Origin: Bacteroidales bacterium
Lineage (GTDB): Bacteria; Bacteroidota; Bacteroidia; Bacteroidales; Tenuifilaceae
Assembly (NCBI GenBank): GCA_028680705.1
Contig: JAQUJY010000003.1
Location: 16,031-80,030, forward strand
Direction of reading: 5' to 3'
Length of the DNA stretch: 64,000 bases
The notes under the pieces were generated by a model, which was not told where the DNA came from, ran no database searches, and saw only the letters and a program-made list of their open reading frames with translations. A program made the position numbers and the translations under genes. Below are positions 39,582 to 51,600 of this stretch, piece after piece. How positions within the stretch are numbered: position 1 is the stretch's first letter; each line of letters opens with the position of its first letter.

Positions 39582-40196
39582 CTAAAAGAGACCATGAATT
39601 TTGGCATCTATACCATTAATTACTGTTCTTAAATCGGCTGGCTTTTCCGAGAAATTTAGATTATCAACCTCAATAATAAGCAGCTTATCATGATTGTAGC
39701 TGTTAATCCATGCCTCGTAACGCTCATTAAGGCGTTGCAGGTAGTCAATTCTGATGCTCTTTTCGTATTCACGGCCACGTTTCTGAATTTGATGAACAAG
39801 AGTAGGCACATTGGCTCTAAGATAAATCAACAAATCGGGTGGTTGAATAAGGGAACACATTAAGTCGAAAAGGCTAAGGTAATTGTTAAAGTCACGGGTT
39901 GACATTAGCCCCATATCGTGCAGGTTAGGTGCAAAAATACGTGCATCCTCGTATATAGTTCTATCCTGTATTATATTATCGCCAGTTCGCCTAATCTCAA
40001 CAATTTGATTAAACCTACTATTCAAAAAATAGATTTGGAGATTAAAACTCCAACGCTGCATATCATCGTAAAAATCGTTGAGGTAAGGATTATCATCAAC
40101 ATCCTCGTAATGGGGTTTCCAATTGTAATGCTTTGAAAGCAACCGGGTAAGGGTGGTTTTTCCTGAACCAATGTTTCCTGCTACAGCAATATGCAT
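39582..40196 (-). CDS. Deoxynucleoside kinase
   Basis: MHIAVAGNIGSGKTTLTRLLSKHY; IIQDRTIYEDARIFAPNLH; DLLIYLRANVPTLVHQIQKRGREYE. Confidence 0.94.
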   Translation of the reverse strand: MHIAVAGNIGSGKTTLTRLLSKHYNWKPHYEDVDDNPYLNDFYDDMQRWSFNLQIYFLNSRFNQIVEIRRTGDNIIQDRTIYEDARIFAPNLHDMGLMSTRDFNNYLSLFDLMCSLIQPPDLLIYLRANVPTLVHQIQKRGREYEKSIRIDYLQRLNERYEAWINSYNHDKLLIIEVDNLNFSEKPADLRTVINGIDAKIHGLF

Positions 40197-40274
40197 TATG
40201 TAAAATATTTAATGGTTACTAACACTTCTGATAAACCTTAAAAGTACAAATAATATGGGGTAGAATTAGGCCAA

Positions 40275-41042
40275 CTAATTAAATTTTTCACAAAAGTTAA
40301 ATTGTTGTCCATCATAACATGCCAATAAGCTATGAGTTATAGTTATATAATCTGCACAATCACATTTGTATTTTGCCAACAGTTCTTGGCTATTGAAAAG
40401 TGAATACTCAAAAACCTCACCTTTTTTTGCAATAAACACCCTGTTTTTATCAATTAAAAAATTACTAAAAGGCTCATAGGTATACTCATGTACTAATGCG
40501 CCATAGGTATCGAATGCAACTACAGAACCATCTTCCAAACCAACATATAATTCTCCGTTATACTCAGTTATTTGAATCACAGCAAATTTAGCATACCTAC
40601 TGGGCAGTTTTATGGTTTGCTCAGTCTGCTTTAAATGCTTATCGAGCCTAATAATTTTTTGCGCACCCTGGATGGCTAACCAGATTCCCCCTAAGGATGA
40701 GCGAGTTGAACAGCTAGCCTCTCCAATATTAAACTGGAAAAGTTCTACGGGTTTCCCTATCAGAACGGCATCATTGCTAATTATGGCCACAGTTTGGGTG
40801 TTCTGATAGAAAACTAATATTTTGAAAGGATCACTAGCATCAACTGAGGTTGGATTTCCTAAAACAATCCTCGAAAAAGTAGGCTTTAACCTATCTGATT
40901 CTGATACACAAACGATTCTATTGTCCTCAATAAGCCAATATTTCCCTAGGTTATCATATGATACTTTCTGGCTAAACAAAGTTCCACTAAAGCAGAACAG
41001 CAAAAGAGCATAAAACACTAAATATCGAATTGACCTATGCAT
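40275..41042 (-). CDS. Secreted protein of unknown function, beta-propeller-like
   Basis: Signal peptide LVFYALLLFCFSGTLFSQ; repetitive beta-strand-like segments (ELYVGLEDGSVVAFDTYG). Confidence 0.55.
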   Translation of the reverse strand: MHRSIRYLVFYALLLFCFSGTLFSQKVSYDNLGKYWLIEDNRIVCVSESDRLKPTFSRIVLGNPTSVDASDPFKILVFYQNTQTVAIISNDAVLIGKPVELFQFNIGEASCSTRSSLGGIWLAIQGAQKIIRLDKHLKQTEQTIKLPSRYAKFAVIQITEYNGELYVGLEDGSVVAFDTYGALVHEYTYEPFSNFLIDKNRVFIAKKGEVFEYSLFNSQELLAKYKCDCADYITITHSLLACYDGQQFNFCEKFN

Positions 41043-41053
41043 AAAACAAACGG

Positions 41054-42565
41054 CTAATTTATCATTTCAAGAATTGAATCGACATACTCACGGGTATTAC
41101 TCAATCGAGGCACTTTATTCTGCCCACCAACTTTCCCCCTTTTACGCATCCAATTAAAGAATGTACCTGATTTTACGGCATGAACAATTGGCTCCGATAA
41201 AGTAATCCCTTTATATCGTTTTGCCTCATAGTCTGAGTTGTTGGCACATAACGCATTGTCTAAAGTGGCTGTAAAAAAACTCAAATCGTTAGGTTCTACC
41301 TCAAACTCAATTAACCACTCGTGAGCCCCTTTGGCGTTATCGCCCATATAAATGGGTGCAGCGGTATACTCATTTATTTGAGCACCCGTTTTTTTGCAGG
41401 CAACTCTCAGGGCTTCTTCTGCATTATCTATAATAACTTCCTCACCAAAGGCATTGATAAAGTGTTTTGTACGACCGCTAATTTTTATTTTATGCGGAAA
41501 GGTGGAGGTAAAAGTAACGGTGTCGCCAATAAGGTATCGCCACAAACCTGAATTGGTAGTAATAACTATTGCGTAATTTTTATTCAGTTTGATATCGGAA
41601 ATGGTAAGTGCCGATGGATTAGGCGAATCTAACTCATCAAGGGGAATAAACTCATAGAATATACCATAATCGAGCATGAGCAGCATATCGTCGGATTGTG
41701 GATTGTCCTGAATGGCAAAAAAACCCTCACTTGCATTGTAGGTTTCCAAATAACGCATATCTGGCGAGGGGATTAGCTTTTTAAATTGCTCTCGATATGG
41801 AGTAAAATTAACCCCCCCATGGGTAAACAGTTCAAGGTTTGGCCAAACCTCCAGTAGATTATTTTTTCCTGTGTAATCAAGGATATGCCTAATCATTACA
41901 AGGTTCCACGAGGGAACGCCTGCTATATTGGTTACATTTTCTTTTAATGCCTCGTGGGTTAACTGCTCCAGTTTAACCTCCCACTCTGGGATAAGCGCCA
42001 CTTTTTGGCTAGGTGTTCTAATAATGTCAGCCCACCAGGGAAGGTTCTCAATCAGAATTGCCGATAAATCACCATAGTACGATTGGTTGTTAAAATTATC
42101 TATCTGATGGCTACCTCCAAGGGTTAACCCTTTTCCTGAGAAAACATTGGTATCAGGATACAAATCAGTATATAGAGCCAAGATATCTTTACCCCCTCTA
42201 AAGTGACAATCTTCAAGAGCTTCGAAACTAACAGGAATAAACTTGCTTTTATTACTGGTTGTACCAGACGATTTAGCAAACCACTTTACTTCCGTTGGCC
42301 ATAGCACGTTTGCTTCACCCTCTCGCAATCTATCGATATAGGGCTTAAAGGCCTCGTAATCCATAATTGGAACCCTCTGCTGAAACTTCTCAATTGAATC
42401 TATTGAATCAAAGGAATATTGTTTTCCAAACTGGGTGTTTTTGGCTTTTGCTATGAGTTTTGTTAGTGTTTCTTCCTGCACCTGTAGGGGAAACTTTCTG
42501 AATAGGTCAATCTGATGTAACCGTTTTATGTTAAACCAGTTTACAAGTGAAACAAATATGGGCAT
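41054..42565 (-). CDS. GH3-family acyl-adenylating protein (GH3 auxin-responsive promoter family)
   Basis: AKNTQFGKQYSFDSI; KWFAKSSGTTSNKSKFIPVS; LWRYLIGDTVTFTSTFPHKIKISGRTKHFINAFGEEVIIDNAEEAL. Confidence 0.93.
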   Translation of the reverse strand: MPIFVSLVNWFNIKRLHQIDLFRKFPLQVQEETLTKLIAKAKNTQFGKQYSFDSIDSIEKFQQRVPIMDYEAFKPYIDRLREGEANVLWPTEVKWFAKSSGTTSNKSKFIPVSFEALEDCHFRGGKDILALYTDLYPDTNVFSGKGLTLGGSHQIDNFNNQSYYGDLSAILIENLPWWADIIRTPSQKVALIPEWEVKLEQLTHEALKENVTNIAGVPSWNLVMIRHILDYTGKNNLLEVWPNLELFTHGGVNFTPYREQFKKLIPSPDMRYLETYNASEGFFAIQDNPQSDDMLLMLDYGIFYEFIPLDELDSPNPSALTISDIKLNKNYAIVITTNSGLWRYLIGDTVTFTSTFPHKIKISGRTKHFINAFGEEVIIDNAEEALRVACKKTGAQINEYTAAPIYMGDNAKGAHEWLIEFEVEPNDLSFFTATLDNALCANNSDYEAKRYKGITLSEPIVHAVKSGTFFNWMRKRGKVGGQNKVPRLSNTREYVDSILEMIN

Positions 42566-42674
42566 TGGGCAACTTTTTAAATTGTTTTTTAAACTATAGG
42601 GTAAATATAGCTCAAAGAGCTATAAACTAAACGATTTGTTTACCCTAATTACAGTAAAAAAAGCTTTTTTAACT

Positions 42675-43802
42675 TTATAGTTTTGCGAGTCGCTTCGCAG
42701 CTAGGTTCAAATCCTGCTCATCTTTACCAAAACACACCCTAATCATCGACTGATCGATTTTATCATGATAAAACAGGGATAAGGGATAAGCGCTTACCCC
42801 ATGCTCATTTGCCAACCTGTAGCAGAAATCCACATCAGACTCTGTAGAGATATTCTTGTAATTCAAAATCTGGAAATACCCCCCCTCAACCTTATCAAAG
42901 GTAAACCTTGTTTTAGCAAGCAAGGAACTAAAGTAATCTCTCCTCTGCTGGAATTCAAGGCGGAACGGTGACCAGCACTGGTGTCCGCTAAGATAATCGG
43001 CAAGTGCCAGCTGAATGGGTAAGTTTACTGAGTATATTAAATATCTGTGAACCTGCCTAATTAAATCCATAATCGGCTCTGGTGCTAGGCAGTAACCTAT
43101 TTTCCATCCGGGTACGCATAAAGCCTTGCCTAATGAACCAACTATTATTGAACGCTCTGCAAGCTTTGGGTAGCGGGCGATACTGAATGCGGGTCTATCG
43201 TCGTAAATCAAATCGGCAAAAGCTTCATCGCTTAAAATGCTGATTTTAGTCCCATTTAAAATGCGTTGCAGATGCTCAAGCGATTCATCGGGCATTATTT
43301 TACCCGTGGGATTATGCGGACAATTCAGTATAATCAGCTTTGTTTTACTTGTAATAAGCTTTGTAAAAGCAGTCCAATCAACAGAAAAATCGGAAGGGTT
43401 TAGCTGAAAAAAAATTGGCCGTGCACCACGAGCCTCAATAGCTGGCACATAAGTTTCAAATGCAGGTTCAAAAACAATAACCTCGTCGCCCTCTTTAATT
43501 AATGAAGAGATAGCGGTATAAATTGCCTGTATTGCACCAGCAGTAATTGTAACTTCGGTTTCGGGGTTGAAACTTATGCCAAAATCTTTCTCATATCTTT
43601 TTGCAATTAATTCCCTAAGAGCATAAACACCCTCGCTTGGAGCATACTTATTCCTCCCATCGGAGATGTGCTTGACTAATGATTCAAGAAGTTCAGGCTG
43701 GCAAGGAAAATCGCTATGATCGTTCGATAGATTAACCGCCTTTTTCTCTGCAGCAATCTGCGCAAAGGTTGTAACTAAATTTGTACTTGATAGTTTTGAC
43801 AT
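42675..43802 (-). CDS. PLP-dependent class I/II aminotransferase (YbdL/methionine aminotransferase-like)
   Basis: EVTITAGAIQAIYTAISSLI; LNCPHNPTGKIMP; SILSDEAFADLIYD; SLGKALCVPGWKIGYCLAP. Confidence 0.93.
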   Translation of the reverse strand: MSKLSSTNLVTTFAQIAAEKKAVNLSNDHSDFPCQPELLESLVKHISDGRNKYAPSEGVYALRELIAKRYEKDFGISFNPETEVTITAGAIQAIYTAISSLIKEGDEVIVFEPAFETYVPAIEARGARPIFFQLNPSDFSVDWTAFTKLITSKTKLIILNCPHNPTGKIMPDESLEHLQRILNGTKISILSDEAFADLIYDDRPAFSIARYPKLAERSIIVGSLGKALCVPGWKIGYCLAPEPIMDLIRQVHRYLIYSVNLPIQLALADYLSGHQCWSPFRLEFQQRRDYFSSLLAKTRFTFDKVEGGYFQILNYKNISTESDVDFCYRLANEHGVSAYPLSLFYHDKIDQSMIRVCFGKDEQDLNLAAKRLAKL

Positions 43803-43976
43803 ATAATTTACACCTTTCTTAAGAAGGAGTGCAAATATAGAAAAATGAACTGATGATCTTTAGGAAATGCTTTAAAGCTTTTTAAAGTTGGGCTATAAAT
43901 ATGACCAAAAGGCAATTTAAGAGGATAAAGATTATGTCTAAAGAATAATCGACCCTAAGCAGGAAAACTTCTATTA

Positions 43977-44705
43977 TTACATAAATACTTGTTGGAGTAC
44001 TGAAAGCGATTGAAAAGTAGTTGACGAATCAGTATGGTACTGATAATAGCTCAACATTAAATCGAGAAAAGATGACCGTTGGGTTCCGTTAAGACTAAGC
44101 TGGCTTGCGCTATCATAATTAAGAATCAGCGTATCGTATAGTATTTTAGTGTACGCTGATGAGAAGAAGAAAGCATGCTTCGGTTTTTGCCCAACAAAAA
44201 TTCCACTACGAAAATCGAAGTAGGGTGTTTGTTCAGAAAACCCTCCATGTGGATAAAACCCAAGGTACTTAGAAAGATGGGATAAAAATATTAAATGAAA
44301 ATTGGCCACTCCACTATCCATTGCATCTAACGACTTAATGGACAGTTCAAGAAAGGTAAACAAAGGGCGATTGCCTTCCTCCTCTCGCACAGTTCTGTAA
44401 ATTACCTCTCCAGTAAATAGTGCAATGGCCGACTTTGCAGGAGAATTAGAGATAGAAACACTCACGAATGATGATGAAACCTCTTTTAAACGACCCATAC
44501 CCTGGTTTTTACCAGGATAAAAAACAATATCGATTAGCGAAAGGGGCTGAAAAAAGACTGCTTTCCCTGCCTTCTTCCCTTTGCTATATGCACCATTTAC
44601 CATAAGAGTTAGTCGGCCAAACTCGCAACTATAGAGGTATGAGACTAAACTATTATCACCATACCTTACCGAGTGCAAAGCAATTGCCCTTGCTTTTTGT
44701 AGCAT
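43977..44705 (-). CDS. recO: DNA repair protein RecO
   Basis: KARAIALHSVRYGDNSLVSYLYSCEFGRLTLMVNGAYSKGKK; small adjacent CDS with the Bacteroidota RecO layout. Confidence 0.92.
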   Translation of the reverse strand: MLQKARAIALHSVRYGDNSLVSYLYSCEFGRLTLMVNGAYSKGKKAGKAVFFQPLSLIDIVFYPGKNQGMGRLKEVSSSFVSVSISNSPAKSAIALFTGEVIYRTVREEEGNRPLFTFLELSIKSLDAMDSGVANFHLIFLSHLSKYLGFYPHGGFSEQTPYFDFRSGIFVGQKPKHAFFFSSAYTKILYDTLILNYDSASQLSLNGTQRSSFLDLMLSYYQYHTDSSTTFQSLSVLQQVFM

Positions 44706-44707
44706 GT

Positions 44708-47005
44708 TTATCTGATAAAGAGTATTTTGCCTACGGCTGACTCCTCTCCTTGTTTATCGGCACAAAAATAGAGATAAACTCCCGTTGCTACCCTATCGCC
44801 ATACCTGTTCTTACCATCCCATGTGGCTTGCCCCCCAAGACTTTCTGTTTCATATACCAGGTTACCTGATACATCGGTTATTTTAACAACCGTTTTATCA
44901 ACCAGTCCGGTAATCGTAATTATACCATTGTAATCGGGACGAATGGGGTTTGGAAAAGCATAAACTTTACCAAACTTGCTTGTTGGCTCGGTTGCATCAC
45001 TACGATACGATACTAACCCCTTATCTGTTGCAATAAAAACCTCCCCAGTTTTTGGATGAATTCCAATACTCTGTATATTATTTGATGGAAGAGGACTATT
45101 GTTTTTTGTGAAGTGCTTTATTTGAGTTGAACCATCGGCAGTCTGAAGAAAAACACCAGAGCGCTGCGTCCCAAACCATTTTCTATTAGCACCATCAATA
45201 GCAATACTGGAAACCGTTTCGTTTTCGAGCAAGAAAACAGCTAACCCATCAACAACATCCGGAATTTTAACCTTTTGCATATAAAACGCTGAGGTTTCAA
45301 AAACCCTACTAGGGTTATAGCTCACCAACACCCCCTCTGTTGTTCCCACCCAAAGATATCCATCTCTATCAAAAGCCAAACTGTAAATATCGTTTGGTAA
45401 GCTAGCACCATCGGCATCGTATGGTTTAAATGCTCTCACAGTATGGCTCTCCTGAGACAGAGGATTATCACCTGGGTCAATCACAAACAAGCCTCCACCA
45501 GAAGGAGCAATTACCCATAGAGTACCCGAGGGTGATACAATGATATCTGAGATACGCTCCGAACCTATAAGAGTTTGATAGGGAAAACCTTTCCAGTTCC
45601 CCTCTGGAGATCGAACAGATATCGTATTGGGTACGCCAGCATTAGTTGCCCAAAGATTACGGCTTTTATCGAAAGCCAAACCGCCAATTCGACAATATCG
45701 GCCTGGAATAATTGATTGCAGTGAACTATTATCAGGACTGTAGTGCTCTATTTCTACACCATCACGATAAGCTACAATACCATCTCCCCAAGTGGCAACA
45801 TAGTACTCGTTGGGTGCAAAAGGGCTATCAATAATCCTAACAGCATCCATATAATTATAGTTAAACTTGGTTGACCAGCTATTTGCAGCAAAATAGTGCA
45901 GAGCAAAATTGTTGTACTTATTACCCCAAGTATCGGTTCTGGCACCTGCGGTTACCAATAGCTCATCGCTTGTTGGAAGTACAAAGTAGGTATTATTAGT
46001 ATATGGCGCATTTGGGAGCACTCCTTTCCATGCCTGATTTTGCCTAAACATCATTCCGTAATCGGTGTCGGCTATCGCAAGATCCCCAGAATTAAATATA
46101 TAGATATCGTTTGGCTTAAAACTATTACGGTTTGGGTACGATGTTGTTACCTCAGGGTACCCATTAAGATTACTATATAAAGCTACTCCTTGCCTTGAAC
46201 ATACGCCAAGGCGATTACCGCTTGATGTTAGTGCAGATACAGTAAGATACGGTAGATTAAGGGTAGACCATTGTTCACCATCAAAAACACGAATAACATC
46301 GGCAACCTCCTCACCGGTTGATTGGTTAACAATTAGGCTACCATCAAAAACACCCATGGTATTATACTGAATACCCACTGATGGAATAGCATCTTCCAAA
46401 ATCCAATTGGTATAAAGGATTAGCAATGGACTATTGATATCGGCACTGTAAACCCCATTATCAGTTACAGCATAAATTCTGTTTTTATACACCTGTGTTT
46501 GCCAAACCCTCTCCTCAGAGCCCCCGTTACCAATATAATAGGTATCGGCTATTTCGTTCTTACTCACATTAATTACTACAATGCCAAATCCGGTTGATAT
46601 GAATATTCTGTTCTCATCAATAAAGTAAAAATCATTTATTTGCTTTGAACCCTGCATGGGCTTTTGCATAATGTATGGAATATTCACCACCTTATCATTA
46701 TACACAAGGTCTATGTTCCCGTTTTCATATCCAACAGCAAGTAGATTGATAAATGGCGAATAGCCTATGGCGGAAACGCCAATATCGCTTAACCCTGTAA
46801 CCGTGGTTAACTTGTCAATTGTGCCATCAGCAATATCATACCAAAACACTCCATTGTCTGAGGAGGTAAAAACCTTCTCTTGAGATGCTGTTACCTTTTT
46901 ACCTGGGCGAAACGAGAAATGTTCGCGCCAACCACCAAGGGGTACCTGGCTTATTGCAACAAACGGAAAATAAAAAACCAAAGCAATAACAAATAACTTT
47001 TTCAT
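44708..47005 (-). CDS. porZ: PorZ-like T9SS beta-propeller protein with C-terminal sorting-type domain
   Basis: Signal peptide MKKLFVIALVFYFPFVAISQ (internal Met at 47005; track start 47050), VPLGGWREHFSFRPGKKVTASQEKVFTSSDNGVFWYDIADG, propeller repeats, C-term VYAFPNPIRPDYNGIITITGL...GVYLYFCADKQGEESAVGKILFIR. Confidence 0.83.
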   Translation of the reverse strand: MKKLFVIALVFYFPFVAISQVPLGGWREHFSFRPGKKVTASQEKVFTSSDNGVFWYDIADGTIDKLTTVTGLSDIGVSAIGYSPFINLLAVGYENGNIDLVYNDKVVNIPYIMQKPMQGSKQINDFYFIDENRIFISTGFGIVVINVSKNEIADTYYIGNGGSEERVWQTQVYKNRIYAVTDNGVYSADINSPLLILYTNWILEDAIPSVGIQYNTMGVFDGSLIVNQSTGEEVADVIRVFDGEQWSTLNLPYLTVSALTSSGNRLGVCSRQGVALYSNLNGYPEVTTSYPNRNSFKPNDIYIFNSGDLAIADTDYGMMFRQNQAWKGVLPNAPYTNNTYFVLPTSDELLVTAGARTDTWGNKYNNFALHYFAANSWSTKFNYNYMDAVRIIDSPFAPNEYYVATWGDGIVAYRDGVEIEHYSPDNSSLQSIIPGRYCRIGGLAFDKSRNLWATNAGVPNTISVRSPEGNWKGFPYQTLIGSERISDIIVSPSGTLWVIAPSGGGLFVIDPGDNPLSQESHTVRAFKPYDADGASLPNDIYSLAFDRDGYLWVGTTEGVLVSYNPSRVFETSAFYMQKVKIPDVVDGLAVFLLENETVSSIAIDGANRKWFGTQRSGVFLQTADGSTQIKHFTKNNSPLPSNNIQSIGIHPKTGEVFIATDKGLVSYRSDATEPTSKFGKVYAFPNPIRPDYNGIITITGLVDKTVVKITDVSGNLVYETESLGGQATWDGKNRYGDRVATGVYLYFCADKQGEESAVGKILFIR

Positions 47006-47111
47006 TGGAAGATAAATGTGAGTTACAAAAGGAAAACCCTTCAATAGCAAATATAGTATTTCGGCACGAAGGAAAATTTAATAATAAAGTTTTTTACACA
47101 GAGAATAAACT

Positions 47112-47702
47112 TCAAACTGACTTTAAGTAAGACACCAATTTCTGAATAGCTATGGCTCTATGACTAATCCTATTCTTAATGCTTAGGTTGAGTTCGGCAA
47201 AAGTTTTGCTATAACCTTCGGGCACAAAAATTGGGTCGTAGCCAAACCCGTTCTCACCTCGTAGGTCATCAATAATCTGCCCCCTAATTATTCCTTCAAA
47301 CTGCTTCTCTGTCCCATCTATTATTAATGAAATTACGGTCCTAAACTGTGCTTTTCGGTTTGACTCGCCTTTTAGGTCAGCCAGAAGCTTTCTTACATTA
47401 TCTTTGGTACTCTTATGATCTCCTGCATAACGTGCTGAGTGCACTCCAGGGCTTCCGCCCAAGGCATCTACCTCAAGCCCTGTGTCATCAGCAAAACAGT
47501 TTACGCTAAACCGATTATGGATAAACCTAACTTTTTGGGAGGCATTCTCCTCTAGGGTGTCATGATCTTCGGGGATATCATGATTAAAACCGATATCATT
47601 TAGCGACAACAGAAGAAAATGATTCCCAAGAATATGCTGAACTTCACTTAACTTATGTAGGTTGTTTGTGGCAAAAACTATTTTTTGCTGGTTATCCTGC
47701 AT
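47112..47702 (-). CDS. rdgB: Non-canonical purine NTP pyrophosphatase (RdgB/HAM1)
   Basis: [64 protein letters not shown]. Confidence 0.96.
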   Translation of the reverse strand: MQDNQQKIVFATNNLHKLSEVQHILGNHFLLLSLNDIGFNHDIPEDHDTLEENASQKVRFIHNRFSVNCFADDTGLEVDALGGSPGVHSARYAGDHKSTKDNVRKLLADLKGESNRKAQFRTVISLIIDGTEKQFEGIIRGQIIDDLRGENGFGYDPIFVPEGYSKTFAELNLSIKNRISHRAIAIQKLVSYLKSV

Positions 47703-47703
47703 C

Positions 47704-48501
47704 TTATCTTGGATTGATGCTCATTACTGGGATATGACCTGCGTTGCCAATAATAAACTGCTCGTGCGGCTCAAGTACAAATATTGACTTATCTGTAACC
47801 CTAGCTGTCATTACCACAATAAGATCTGCTCGAATATTTACAGCCAGATCTAAAATCTCTTCTTGGTAGGAATTCTCACCAGGAACTGTATATATTGAAT
47901 ACTTTGCTCCTTTCTCATCGAGATATCTCACCGCTGAAGCCATATTTAGATCTATTTTGGCAACAAGTTCAGGGTCGGAAATATTAGGCTTAATGAGGTG
48001 GAACTTTGATACATAAAAATCGCAGAAATATGAAATCCAACCATGTTTCTCCTTGTTTTCAATCGTAAAATCAATAGGAAAAACAATATTATCGTAACGC
48101 CTATTAATTGGGGGCTCTTGTATAGTTACAAAGGGTACTTTTGCTTTTGTTATAACACTCAATGTTCTCAAACCGCTTAGGTTCTCCTTCCCTTTAACGC
48201 TCATTGACCCCATTATTACAAGGCTAGCATTTATCTCTTCCGAAACCCGAGCAATCTCATCAGGAATATCCCCAACAGCAACGCTAACCCTTGGTTTAAT
48301 AGAGTGCTTCTGGAAGGTACTTTCCGCAATTTGATTTAATTTTTCAGTAACTGCACCTATTTCACTTGCATTGCTAACCACATTCAAAAGTGTAATACTT
48401 TCGCCCACAACCTCAGAAACTCTCACAGCATGCTGCAATGCATAATCGGCAACTCTTGAAAAGTCCGTAGGGACAAGGATGTTTTTTTTGCTTTTTTCCA
48501 T
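47704..48501 (-). CDS. Universal stress protein family, tandem Usp domains
   Basis: [57 protein letters not shown]-terminal half repeats the fold ([12 protein letters not shown]). Confidence 0.9.
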   Translation of the reverse strand: MEKSKKNILVPTDFSRVADYALQHAVRVSEVVGESITLLNVVSNASEIGAVTEKLNQIAESTFQKHSIKPRVSVAVGDIPDEIARVSEEINASLVIMGSMSVKGKENLSGLRTLSVITKAKVPFVTIQEPPINRRYDNIVFPIDFTIENKEKHGWISYFCDFYVSKFHLIKPNISDPELVAKIDLNMASAVRYLDEKGAKYSIYTVPGENSYQEEILDLAVNIRADLIVVMTARVTDKSIFVLEPHEQFIIGNAGHIPVMSINPR

Positions 48502-48645
48502 GAATTTATCTATTTTTAAGCATATGCTTTAATCGTTTCAACTTGTTATCAAAATAATAATGCTTATTATTACGCATTGGTTTGGAAATGGGAGTAAATT
48601 TCAATCCATTTATTGTAAAAAACTCAATATTAAATGGTCTAAGGT

Positions 48646-51600
48646 ATGAATTTTATAAAATTTTTATTCATACAACTACTTATTTTTTTTAGGCTAACCA
48701 TTATTACTGTTTTGGCACAAGGGTTTATCTGCCTCCACGAGTGTCCTGCCGCACCCCTAGTACACTCTATTACATCGCTCCCCAATAGTTTTCACGAAAC
48801 ATATACTGATTTTGCGCAACTTGGTAAAAACTTGCTGCTAGTTAAAGGCGATAAAAACACATATCTATTCGATGGTTTTAACTGGGATACCATTGCACTC
48901 GCAAAAGATTACGAACTTATAACCGACGATACGGATGGAGTGTATATTGTAAGTAAAAAAAGTGTTTTAAAACTATATGCTCAATCAGATGGAAATGTAT
49001 ACACACAGCACCTAATCGACAGTTCATCAGTACATTATACTGGCGATATCGAAACGTTTTGTCCAACAGATATTAACCAATACTTTTTTACAACAAAAAC
49101 TGGGCTGTGGCTACAAAGCAATACTTTAACCCATATTGATGCAACAGAGAAGAACTGCAAACTTCTAAACACCCAGTCAAATACAATTTATTTAAAAGAT
49201 GGTGAAGGTGCTTTTTATGTAAATCCAAAAAACACTACAATTACACCAATTGATAATACAAGGCACATAAACATTAACAACGTTATTGCAACGGCAAATA
49301 TAAATGATGAATTGGTTTTTATTACCAACACATCACCCTTTATACATTGGGCAAACCCTAACTATTGGATTAACAAGCAACGCAATATAAAAATTCTTCC
49401 AAAGAATATCCGCATCAAAAAGGCTTACTCAAAAAACAACTATCTGCTTTTACTGACAGAGCCAGAGGGCTTTATTGTAGTTGACGGAAAGGGCGATATT
49501 GTACTTCAACTCAGCGGTAGCCTTTCTTCCGTTGAAATTGACAAAATATCTGACCTGATTGCCCTTCCAAATGGGGAAACCCTTTTACTAACAAAAACAT
49601 CTATACTGCACTGTACAAATACCAAACACGCAGGAGTTTTTTTAGGCATAAATAATTTAAGCGATACTCCACAAAGTTTGCTGTATGCCAACAATAATAT
49701 ATATGTAACTACAAACAATTCTCTTTACACTGCAAAACTCTCAGCCTCCAAAATTGAGAAAACAAACTTTAAGAAGGTTAAAGATATTCAACTCCCCATT
49801 TCTAGCATAGTTAAATATAAATCAACAATTTATTTAAGCGATGGGGATAGAGTTTTTAAATTAAAAAATCACGATTTACAAGAGGTTAATATCCCCAATG
49901 CAATATCCAACGAATACAATCAATCACTTGCAAGTATTAAAGATGAGGTTTGGGCAATAAGCATTGTTGAGAACAATCTAGTGGGTTTATGTTTAACAAA
50001 TAGATCTAACCAAGAAATAAAGATTCCATTAACCGTTGATTATATAAATATTACAGCAATAGAGTTTTATAAAAACTTTATTCTAATTCAACAGGATAAC
50101 GATAAGTGGTTCTATACCCTTGTCGATGATAGAAAAAACGAATGGGCAGAGATTAATTTGGATCATGCTAACCAAAAAATAATTTTTAATATCCCTCGTT
50201 CCAGCGTACCGATTGTAATTACGAAAGAAACAATAAATGAGTTTGATTTAGCACATAACAGTTTGGGTAAAATCCTTATAAAGGAGCCCATCGACCATAT
50301 TGCCCCAATTTTCATTAACGATTCAACACTAATTACCAAAACACAATCTCGCAGCTTTACCAATATCTATTCAATCTGGCTTTATCATTTTTCGCCTTCC
50401 GATAGTTGCTATAAACCTTCTAAAGCACTCGCATCACTACTGTCGGGTACCATAATTTACAATGCCGTTTATACCCCTGACTCTACTTTGATATTGGCAA
50501 CAAACAACGGGTTATTATACTTTACAAATACAATAAAGGATATTGAGCCTATAGTAAACATTCAACAGGTCAAGCTCTCATCAGACAAAAATGAGCAAAT
50601 AATTAAGAATAGATACCTATCTGAGCAAGAATATAGGCATAATGATATTACACCTGAGTATAACTACCGTTCTTTGAGTGCATCATTTTCAGGTATGTCC
50701 AGCAATAATTGGAGTTTTGGATTGAACAACATTCACTTTTCGAGTAAACTATCAGGAATTGATAAAGATTGGTTGCCCTGGACCAAAAATAACAGTAGAG
50801 AAATTAGCAGGCTTTCACCTGGAGAATACATCCTTAGTGTTAGAACACAAAACTATCTAGGCCAAATATCTCAACCCGCAAGTATCTGCTTTAGCATAAA
50901 ACCAACCTTCTTTGAAACAAATTACTTTATAGCAACAATAACATTTTTTTTATTAATTGGGTTATATAGTTTATACAGGTGGCGAGTTTATTACCACGCG
51001 AAGGTTCGGTTTAAACTCGAAAAACTAATTAATACACGAACCGAAGAACTTGTAAAGGAAAAAGAGAAAGCTGACAACCTCATCGCAAGGGTATTGCCAC
51101 GCGATACAGCATCGGAACTCAAAGAAAAGGGTAGGGTAACTACTCAACGTTTTCAGATGGTAACTGTTCTTTTTTCTGATATTGAGGGCTTTACTCGGAT
51201 TACCGAGGAAACAAATCCTGAAATTCTCATCGACCAACTTGATAGATTCTTTTTATACTTCGATTCCGTGGTAGAGAAATATCGGATAGAGAAAATAAAA
51301 ACCATAGGTGATGCCTATATGTGCGCAGGAGGATTACCCCAAAAAAACAGAACAAACCCCGTTGAGGTAGTTCTTGCTGCCCTAGAGATGATGAGTTATA
51401 TGCGAGACATAAACAAACAAAACTCTGATTATCTAAGTGTTTGGGAACTAAGGATAGGCATCGATACTGGACCAGTTATTGCGGGTGTAGTTGGCAGAAA
51501 TAAGTTGTCGTATGATATTTGGGGAAGTACTGTTAACATTGCTAGCCGAATGGAATCGTCGGGCGAACCAGGCCAAATAAATATTTCGGGTAATACATTC

